Below are positions 26,747-32,095 of a DNA stretch of 33,110 bases, piece by piece (position 1 is the stretch's first letter; every line of letters starts with the position of its first letter). Where the stretch lies: NCBI RefSeq assembly GCF_002195995.1, contig NZ_NHON01000069.1:1-33110 (forward strand). Direction: 5' to 3'. This DNA is from Inquilinus limosus (GTDB lineage: Bacteria; Pseudomonadota; Alphaproteobacteria; DSM-16000; Inquilinaceae). Made by a program: the position numbers and the translations under genes. A model generated the notes under the pieces. That model did not search any database and had not been told where the DNA came from. It saw only the letters and a list, made by a program, of their open reading frames with translations.

Positions 26747-26794
26747 TATGGATAAATTTTTCCAGGTATTCTGGTATTTTTTATCAATTCCATA
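26747..26794. promoter_or_regulatory. Nested dyad in the AT-rich leader of the MazG-like gene
   Basis: TATGGATAA (26747-26755) faces TTATCAATTCCATA (26781-26794) as an interrupted inverted repeat, and CCAGGTATTCTGG (26762-26774) forms a second dyad in the centre. The region is the most AT-rich stretch of the window and lies just inside the left edge of the island. It may be a promoter/operator of the gene at 26834 or a recombination scar. Confidence 0.35.
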
Positions 26795-26833
26795 TCCCCA
26801 GGTCAGTTTGTTGCTAGGTGGATCAGCCGCATT

Positions 26834-28087
26834 ATGGCCGGGGTGGGGAGCCTCGAAGTGACCAAGGCAAAAGAAACGGAGTTGTTGCGTCCGCAGCGTT
26901 CGCTATTCGACGACGCGGACATCCCGGTCGGACTCGATGAATATCAGCAGTTTACCATCCGGACCGATCGGAACGATCGGCCTGGAACGGAAGGGTTGGG
27001 CTTCGTTCTTTTGGGACTCTTCGGTGAGATTGGCAGCCTGCTCAGCGCTCTAAAAAAGAAGCGGCGCGATAAGGACGCCTTCGTTGCCTACCATGATACC
27101 GTCCTTGAGGAATTGGGTGACAGCCTGTGGTATTTCGCAAACACAGCGCTCCGCGCTGGTCTCCCGCTATCCGTCATCGCCCAGCGCATGCCGGCAAAGC
27201 TTGACAACTGGGACTACCGGGGGCGAGCAGGCGCGACGACCTTCTCCGACCTACAGCGTGCAAATCAGCACTTTGCAGGTCCGATGGTCACAGCAGCGGT
27301 CGAGCACCGGTTACTCGCTCTTGCAGGCAAGGTCGGCCATCTTCTTGAAGATTGGAGCAGCGGCCGTATCGCCGTTAATCGGGACGTGCTGTCTGCCGAT
27401 CTCGTCGAAATCTTCCGCGCGCTGCTAGCGGCCGCGGACGATGCCGAGGTCAGCCTCGATGAAGCCGCTCGCCGCAACATTGTTAAGACGCTTGGCCGTT
27501 GGCCTGACGAACCGGACTGGGGTGCATTGTTCGATGCAGACTTTCCACCCGAGGAACAGTTCCCCTCTAGGATGACCATGGTGTTTAAAGAACACACGGT
27601 GGGGGGGCGCCCGTACGTCACTCAGCAACTCAATGGCGTAAATATTGGTAGCCGGCTAACCGATAACCGCCACGAGCCGGATGATTACCGCTTCCACGAC
27701 GTCTTTCATTTGGCGTTTGCGGCTATTCTCGGATGGTCACCAACGCTTAGGGGGCTCCTAAAGCTAAAGAGAAAGAGCCGCCCAGATATCGACGAGAACG
27801 AAGATGGGGCACGGGCCAGCATCATCGAAGAGGGTATCTCAACCTGGATTTTTAACCATGGCGCCCGGAACGCTGATTTTCGCAACACCAGCAATCTTGA
27901 CTATGGGCTACTCAAAGCAGTCCATGAGCTGGTTCGCGGCTACGAGGTTGAGGCCCGTCCCCTTTGGCAATGGGAGCGCGCAATCCTTGAAGGGTTCCGC
28001 ATTTTCAGGGAGTTGCGGCGTCATCGTGGCGGCGCAGTCAAGATCGACCTGGAGCGCCGTACCATAGAGTTCGAGCCTGTCCAATGA
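26834..28087 (+). CDS. MazG-like nucleotide pyrophosphohydrolase-domain protein with conserved C-terminal domain
   Basis: A 417-residue protein. Residues about 60-128 form an all-alpha NTP-pyrophosphohydrolase (MazG-like) module with GLFGEIGSLLSALKKK and EELGDSLWYFANTALRAGL; the metal site reads E65-x2-S68 ... E93-x2-D96, so the second Glu is Ser. A second, more degenerate MazG-like repeat follows (about 158-222, ALAGKVGHLLED and NIVKTLGRWPD). The C-terminal part (about 283-417) has RFHDVFHLAFAAILGWSP, EDGARASIIEEGISTWIF and a final GGAVKIDLERRTIEFEP; I do not recognise it as a named domain. MazG enzymes hydrolyse NTPs to NMP and PPi. An alternative GTG start at 26858 has GGGGAG in front and may be the true one. 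Lower GC than the flanks. Confidence 0.75.
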   Translation: MAGVGSLEVTKAKETELLRPQRSLFDDADIPVGLDEYQQFTIRTDRNDRPGTEGLGFVLLGLFGEIGSLLSALKKKRRDKDAFVAYHDTVLEELGDSLWYFANTALRAGLPLSVIAQRMPAKLDNWDYRGRAGATTFSDLQRANQHFAGPMVTAAVEHRLLALAGKVGHLLEDWSSGRIAVNRDVLSADLVEIFRALLAAADDAEVSLDEAARRNIVKTLGRWPDEPDWGALFDADFPPEEQFPSRMTMVFKEHTVGGRPYVTQQLNGVNIGSRLTDNRHEPDDYRFHDVFHLAFAAILGWSPTLRGLLKLKRKSRPDIDENEDGARASIIEEGISTWIFNHGARNADFRNTSNLDYGLLKAVHELVRGYEVEARPLWQWERAILEGFRIFRELRRHRGGAVKIDLERRTIEFEPVQ

Positions 28088-28263
28088 ACAGCGTCAATGT
28101 ATCCGTCGAAACGTTTGTTGATCGGCGTGCCGATCTCCGCTTCGATGTGGAATCGCTGCCGGGTTCGGCACTCCCAGCTAAGGGGGCAGAACGGAATTCC
28201 TCAATAGCGCCTATGCCTACTATGGCGTCAACCACACCCTTCGGCCCGGAATTATTCAGCTAA
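28084..28263 (+). CDS. Small ORF coupled to the MazG-like gene
   Basis: A 59-codon frame starting MNSVNVSVETFVDRRADLRF, whose ATG overlaps the stop of the MazG-like gene (ATGA), a coupling seen only in real operons. The product is not recognised and has no membrane segment. The C-terminal third (PMPTMASTTPFGPELFS) looks less protein-like, so it could be the remnant of a longer partner gene cut or frameshifted here. It ends 8 bases before the convergent thymidylate-synthase-like gene. Confidence 0.4.
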   Translation: MNSVNVSVETFVDRRADLRFDVESLPGSALPAKGAERNSSIAPMPTMASTTPFGPELFS

Positions 28264-28270
28264 TTTGACC

Positions 28271-29056
28271 TCAGGCGGCCTTCGAGGTTGGGTCGGCCAC
28301 AATCTGGGAACACCGATCGTGAAGCGCTTTTAGGTCTGCCCGCGTTCCATTGCCGGTGTCGATCTCCGCATGTGTCGAAAGTATTGATAGTGGCCCAACG
28401 GTAACACCGACCCCGTCCGCGACGAACCGCATTAGGCGCCCCAAGCCGACTAGGTTGCCAAGCAGCTTCTCCGTGTAATAGTGATTTCGGTAGACCGCTG
28501 AGAGCAGGAGTCTTTGGTCTCTGTCGAGCTTGAAGCTGAGAAAGCTCAGACATTGGCCGCCGCGCGGTCGCCCTTCGGCATCCTTGATCGGATTATAAAT
28601 TGGCAGTTCATAAATGTTCCGATATGGCCGGCCGCTATCGACATTTCGCTTCATCTTTCTGACCAGCTTGTCGAGCAGATTTTCTGTGCCGTCTGACGTT
28701 GGAAAGGCGATCATGCGCTCGAAGTAGCGTCCCCAGTCCTGGCTCGAACGCCTGAGCCTCGGAAACACCTTCTTGATATAGACATCGTAGAATTCAGGCG
28801 CACCGTAGGCTTCGTAGGTGGCTTGAGGGAAAATGGTATTGGCAACCGTGCGCACGAGGAAGCCGGTGTCAGTATGTGTCTCGAGATAAGTGTCCAGTGC
28901 GGTGATCACCGCCCGGTCCTGTACGGACAAGGCAACGGGATCCTCAATATCGACAACCACATGATGCGCCTCATGCCCAGGAAGGGCTTCCACAACGCGG
29001 GATGCCGCGAGCCAGGCGGTGGCACAGCTAGGCTGCGAGATCCGTTGTGGGAACAT
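28271..29056 (-). CDS. Thymidylate synthase-like protein
   Basis: A 261-residue protein whose C-terminal half follows the thymidylate synthase pattern. Cys169 in GGQCLSFLSFKL corresponds to the catalytic Cys, Arg190-Asn191 in SAVYRNHYY to the phosphate-binding Arg-Ser, Asn201 in LLGNLVGLGRLM to the uracil-binding Asn, and His229 in LSTHAEID to the conserved His. The Asp of the R-S-x-D motif is Tyr193 and the final Tyr is not kept, so dUMP methylation is not assured; a hydroxymethylase or binding role is possible. The N-terminal half (residues 1-140) is not recognised. ATG 29056 follows GGAGG with 6 bases spacing and lies 29 bases inside the end of the peptidase gene. Last gene of the operon. 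Confidence 0.7.
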   Translation of the reverse strand: MFPQRISQPSCATAWLAASRVVEALPGHEAHHVVVDIEDPVALSVQDRAVITALDTYLETHTDTGFLVRTVANTIFPQATYEAYGAPEFYDVYIKKVFPRLRRSSQDWGRYFERMIAFPTSDGTENLLDKLVRKMKRNVDSGRPYRNIYELPIYNPIKDAEGRPRGGQCLSFLSFKLDRDQRLLLSAVYRNHYYTEKLLGNLVGLGRLMRFVADGVGVTVGPLSILSTHAEIDTGNGTRADLKALHDRCSQIVADPTSKAA

Positions 29057-29708
29057 GTATGTCCTCCGTAAGTAAGGCGACCCGCGTCAGCCGCGGCGCG
29101 ATGAAGGTTTCCGGTAGCCAAGCGTGCCCATCCAAACCCCATTCGGTGCCCCAGCTGTTTCGGACAAGAATGATCCGCTCCGCGTCGATGACGCCATGCC
29201 CTACGGCGACCACGGCGTGCCGCCGAAAGGGGTCTGGTCCTTCGCCCTCTGGCGCAACCACCACCCCCTGTGAGTTCGGCATGTAGAAGGCATCCGAAAT
29301 CATCATCAAGACCACCGCCGGTCGTCCCGCGCTGAGCTGGGCAATGATCTCGTCCACGCCTTCTGGTCGAGGTTCCCCGTCACGCCGGAATACCTTGGCC
29401 TGAATCGGCGGCCCATAATTGTCGAGATTGGGTGGGAGTGAGTCTAGATAGGGCCAATCCTCTTCAATGGGCTGTCCGTCGGTTCTCAGCGCGGTCAGCA
29501 TGTAGGCCAGCGATGCACCGGAGGATGGTGAGCGGCCGGCCCGGCGCTGTGCATGATAGAATACGAACTCACAGGAGAGCGGGCTCCAGGGCGCTCGTAG
29601 CGCCGCGTGCGCGTCGCTTGCGGCAAACGCTAGGCAGGTGGGACGCTGACCTTGGTCCCGGGCCGGACCGAACTGCGCCCGCAGGTCGCTAAGGACAGTC
29701 AGCGCCAT
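29028..29708 (-). CDS. Papain-like (C1A) cysteine peptidase, intracellular
   Basis: A 226-residue peptidase with the full papain catalytic set: Gln19 and Cys25 in RDQGQRPTCLAFAASDAH, His164 in RHAVVAVGHG, and Asn184 in LVRNSWGTEWGLDGHAWLP. It has neither signal peptide nor propeptide, the part that normally keeps papain-type enzymes inactive, so the mature enzyme would appear in the cytoplasm. The upstream gene product ends in a chagasin-like domain, a known inhibitor type for exactly this peptidase family, and its stop overlaps this start (TGATG at 29708). That arrangement points to a protease held in check by its neighbour. The 3' end overlaps the thymidylate-synthase-like gene by 29 bases. 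Confidence 0.87.
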   Translation of the reverse strand: MALTVLSDLRAQFGPARDQGQRPTCLAFAASDAHAALRAPWSPLSCEFVFYHAQRRAGRSPSSGASLAYMLTALRTDGQPIEEDWPYLDSLPPNLDNYGPPIQAKVFRRDGEPRPEGVDEIIAQLSAGRPAVVLMMISDAFYMPNSQGVVVAPEGEGPDPFRRHAVVAVGHGVIDAERIILVRNSWGTEWGLDGHAWLPETFIAPRLTRVALLTEDIHVPTTDLAA

Positions 29709-30724
29709 CACGCAGCCTCGAGCGCCTGGCGATGCTGTTGTCGCTGGTCCTTGTACCAACCTTGCAATTCAGCCCCGGCAAGGTTGTACTGAACCGCAAA
29801 GGTGTTTAGCGGTTTCGCCGGCTGCCAAGCTCGTGTCTCGGTCAGCCTCAATTCGCCCGCTCGGCGATCCCGGGCCGCTGTCGTGATGCGCCGCAAAGTT
29901 GGGCTGCCTATGCCATCGGTGTCGGTCTCCTCCCGTCCATCCGCGACAACGGTTAGGGCCTCGCCGTCGATTGCCTCGACGCGCCACAAATAGCCGGATC
30001 CACTGTGCTCGGGCAGACGGACCACAACTAAATCACCCGGCCCACCGTTGATCCGCATGTCGGCATCGCGCTCGGTGATGAGCCAGACGTCGCCGCGGTA
30101 GTTCTCAGGCTCATAACCAAGGAGGATCTCTTGCTTAATCCGCTTTACCTGCAGGGCGGCCATAGCGCGGGCGGTGGCACGGTCGAATACGTCGTACCGG
30201 TGCAACGTCCAAACAGCGGCTCCGAAACTGGTGCCGACGCGTAGTGCGAGTTGATAGACCTTCACCGGGTCGGATAGACTGGCAATTGTCCAATCCTGCC
30301 GCTCACAGTGCCAAGCTAGGAGCCATCGCGGCAGCAGAAAGGCAGCTGCGAAGGCTTCCGCCTCGACCTCTTGGAGGTCATCGCCAGTGCGGGTTTGGAA
30401 TGGCGCTCGGCGGAGAATGCTCTCGTCGTCTAGACTAGGGTCGTGCCCGAGATAATGATGGCCGAGTTCATGAGCCGCAGTGAACCGCTGTTGATTTTGA
30501 GGCCTCTGCGTTGTGACTAACACTCCAGGTGACGGATCGTTCAGATATACACCTAGTAAACCATCGAGTTTTGTAAAAAAAAGTGGCACACCAAGGCGCG
30601 CGATGGCGTCATATACATCTACGCGGCCCGCGCCGTGTACTGCCTTGGCTTGAACGCCCAGGTCCCTGTGCAGCCGAGTTGCTTCCAGAGTCGCTCTGCG
30701 AATTGCGACGGCGTAATCCGCCAT
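29708..30724 (-). CDS. ImmA/IrrE-family metallopeptidase fused to a chagasin-like (I42) inhibitor domain
   Basis: A 338-residue two-domain protein. Residues about 1-205 are an ImmA/IrrE-type zinc peptidase with HELGH at 85-89 in FTAAHELGHHYLGHD and a downstream Glu (121/123) in EVEAEAFAAAFLLPRW. Residues about 216-316 match chagasin inhibitors by their three binding loops: SGSGYLW (241-247, for NPTTGYxW), GIGSPTLRR (271-279) and TRAWQP (297-302, for the RPW loop). ImmA enzymes typically cleave the XRE repressor encoded next to them, here the upstream gene, with a one-base stop/start overlap (TGATG). AGGAG lies 7 bases before ATG 30724. The fusion would couple repressor cleavage with inhibition or sensing of the adjoining cysteine peptidase; that link is inference. 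Confidence 0.83.
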   Translation of the reverse strand: MADYAVAIRRATLEATRLHRDLGVQAKAVHGAGRVDVYDAIARLGVPLFFTKLDGLLGVYLNDPSPGVLVTTQRPQNQQRFTAAHELGHHYLGHDPSLDDESILRRAPFQTRTGDDLQEVEAEAFAAAFLLPRWLLAWHCERQDWTIASLSDPVKVYQLALRVGTSFGAAVWTLHRYDVFDRATARAMAALQVKRIKQEILLGYEPENYRGDVWLITERDADMRINGGPGDLVVVRLPEHSGSGYLWRVEAIDGEALTVVADGREETDTDGIGSPTLRRITTAARDRRAGELRLTETRAWQPAKPLNTFAVQYNLAGAELQGWYKDQRQQHRQALEAA

Positions 30725-31086
30725 CACTTTGCTCCTGTGGCACGCATCTTGAGAAATTCCGCGAAGCGACCGAGCTCCTCTCGATCCTTGGGCGAAAGGG
30801 CCGCCGCCTGACGGGCCAAGTGGGCTACGTCGGCCGGTAGTGTCGTGCCGGCCTCGTCTCCCGTGAAATGACTTACAGGTTGGCGATAGAGCTCAGCCAG
30901 CCGCTTTAACTCGAGTGCTTCGACCTTCCGCTGGCCCGACTCGATATTTGTGATCGCGGTGCGTGGTACTTTTAGGAAGCTTGCTACCTCATCCTGAGAA
31001 TAGCCAACATATTCACGGGCTTCCCTAAGTTTCTCACCAAGTTGCCGACGTTCGGCTTCGCCGTCGGAGAGTTCGGATGCCGTCAT
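30724..31086 (-). CDS. XRE-family helix-turn-helix regulator
   Basis: A 120-residue protein with an HTH_3 domain at about residues 17-72 (GEKLREAREYVGYSQDEVAS, then PRTAITNIESGQRKVEALEL). The C-terminal 40 residues are helical and charged (LSPKDREELGRFAEFLKMRA) and could dimerise or be the target of the ImmA-type peptidase encoded next. Its start overlaps the stop of the carrier-protein gene (ATGA), and its stop overlaps the next start. The likely operator is the repeat-rich divergent region at 31461-31493. Confidence 0.88.
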   Translation of the reverse strand: MTASELSDGEAERRQLGEKLREAREYVGYSQDEVASFLKVPRTAITNIESGQRKVEALELKRLAELYRQPVSHFTGDEAGTTLPADVAHLARQAAALSPKDREELGRFAEFLKMRATGAK

Positions 31087-31427
31087 GGTTTGCCTCCAGC
31101 GTGGTGCTTATTCCACTTGGTTTCGACTCGACCCGTGACGTGCTTTACGGCTGCCGCGATCGACTCATAGCCGCCAGCTTTCACCACTGACTCTGTCACT
31201 TTGAATGGCAGAATATCGTCGAGGCTAGACAAGAGTTCGACGACAGTGAGCGAGTCGATCTCGATGATCAGGATTACGACTTGCTCGTCATCCTTCGGTA
31301 GCGGATGACCCTTGAGATGACATAGCTGCCGGACCGCTGTTAGCAGCACCTCCTGGAGCACAGCGGCAACATCGGCTGCCGGATAAGGCGGTACCGTCTT
31401 GACCAGTGGGGCAGTGACAGTCGCCAT
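31083..31427 (-). CDS. Acyl-carrier-protein-like protein
   Basis: A 114-residue protein with a carrier-protein core: IIEIDSLTVVELLSSLDDIL carries the DSL phosphopantetheine-attachment motif with Ser59, followed by the helix AGGYESIAAAVKHV at the position of ACP helix IV. It is longer than a housekeeping ACP (about 78 residues), with a proline-containing N-terminal helix region (residues 8-45) and a basic tail (RVETKWNKHHAGGKP). ATG 31427 has a near-perfect ribosome site (AAGGAG, 6-7 bases away). A dedicated AcpS gene is divergent, supporting modification at Ser59. First gene of the operon; what the pantetheine arm would carry is unknown, as no ketosynthase or adenylating enzyme is in view. 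Confidence 0.75.
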   Translation of the reverse strand: MATVTAPLVKTVPPYPAADVAAVLQEVLLTAVRQLCHLKGHPLPKDDEQVVILIIEIDSLTVVELLSSLDDILPFKVTESVVKAGGYESIAAAVKHVTGRVETKWNKHHAGGKP

Positions 31428-31450
31428 GGACTTCTCCTTAGCCTTGTACA

Positions 31451-31493
31451 TATATATCACTGATTGTCCGAAAATCAAACATGATTTGTCCGA
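31451..31493. promoter_or_regulatory. Divergent promoter/operator between the carrier-protein operon and acpS
   Basis: Contains two direct repeats, TGATTGTCCGA (31461-31471) and TGATTTGTCCGA (31482-31493), start-to-start 21 bp (two helical turns), and an inverted repeat AAATCA-AACA-TGATTT (31472-31487). The A/T run TATATAT at about 31451-31457 is a plausible -10 for the leftward operon. This is the best candidate binding site for the XRE regulator. Confidence 0.6.
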
Positions 31494-31523
31494 TTTCGAG
31501 ACTGGCCATGAGAGGAACGGTTG

Positions 31524-31922
31524 ATGATCGTCGGGATTGGAACTGACATATGCGGCTCGGCTCGGGTCGCCGAGGCCATCGAACGGCGTGGGCAGGCCTT
31601 TCTTAACCGGCTGTTCAGTGCTGCCGAGCAAGCTCTGGCCGCGCGTCACAGAAGCCCCAACCAATTCTATGCGGGCCGCTTCGCGGCGAAAGAGGCCTGT
31701 GCAAAATCGCTGGGAACAGGGATTACAGATCGGGTGCGCTGGACAGATGTCGAGATCCTCGCTCGGCGCTCAGGGCAGCCATACTGCGAACTCTCTGGTG
31801 GTGCGGCAAGACGTGCAAAGCGCTTGGTTGGAAGGGACTTTATTCCTGAGATTCACGTATCAATTGCTCATGATGGAGAGTTCGCCCAAGCGCTAGCGAT
31901 CCTGGAGGCTCGGCCTAAGTGA
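31524..31922 (+). CDS. Holo-[acyl-carrier-protein] synthase (AcpS-type phosphopantetheinyl transferase)
   Basis: A 132-residue protein of normal AcpS length. The magnesium-binding Asp8 lies in MIVGIGTDICGSARV and Glu57 in FYAGRFAAKEACAKSLGTGI; the C-terminal IHVSIAHDGEFAQALAIL is also conserved. It transfers 4'-phosphopantetheine from CoA to a serine of a carrier protein, presumably Ser59 of the divergent ACP-like product. AGAGGAA precedes ATG 31524. Its lower GC and its setting in the island mark it as a dedicated second copy and not the housekeeping gene, which normally sits near lepB/rnc/era. Confidence 0.9.
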   Translation: MIVGIGTDICGSARVAEAIERRGQAFLNRLFSAAEQALAARHRSPNQFYAGRFAAKEACAKSLGTGITDRVRWTDVEILARRSGQPYCELSGGAARRAKRLVGRDFIPEIHVSIAHDGEFAQALAILEARPK

Positions 31923-32073
31923 GCGAGCAGGATATGCGGCTCGGAGTCCCTGGCGAAGGTCCACTCTGAGTCCAGGCGCGGCCTCTAGTTATGGCGAAGT
32001 CACGCCCTGTAATTTGGCTGTCGCCAGATGAGTGGCATCCGACGCTCCACCTTTTACATATCGGCCGTGAGAA

Positions 32074-32095
32074 GGGGAGCGGCTCTAACCGCCCC
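32074..32095 (-). terminator. Stem-loop at the 3' end of the ABC transporter gene
   Basis: On the minus strand GGGGCGG, loop TTAGAG and CCGCTCCCC form an imperfect hairpin followed by TTCTC, directly after the stop of the ATPase gene. It coincides with the right edge of the lower-GC island. Confidence 0.5.

Noticed and set aside
31428-31664. An N-terminal extension of the carrier protein across the divergent promoter
   Set aside because: It would run through the operator and the start of acpS; ATG 31427 has a near-perfect ribosome site.
26640-32075. Search for an integrase, transposase, tRNA gene or flanking direct repeats bounding the island
   Set aside because: None could be seen on either strand, so no mobile element type or attachment site is claimed.
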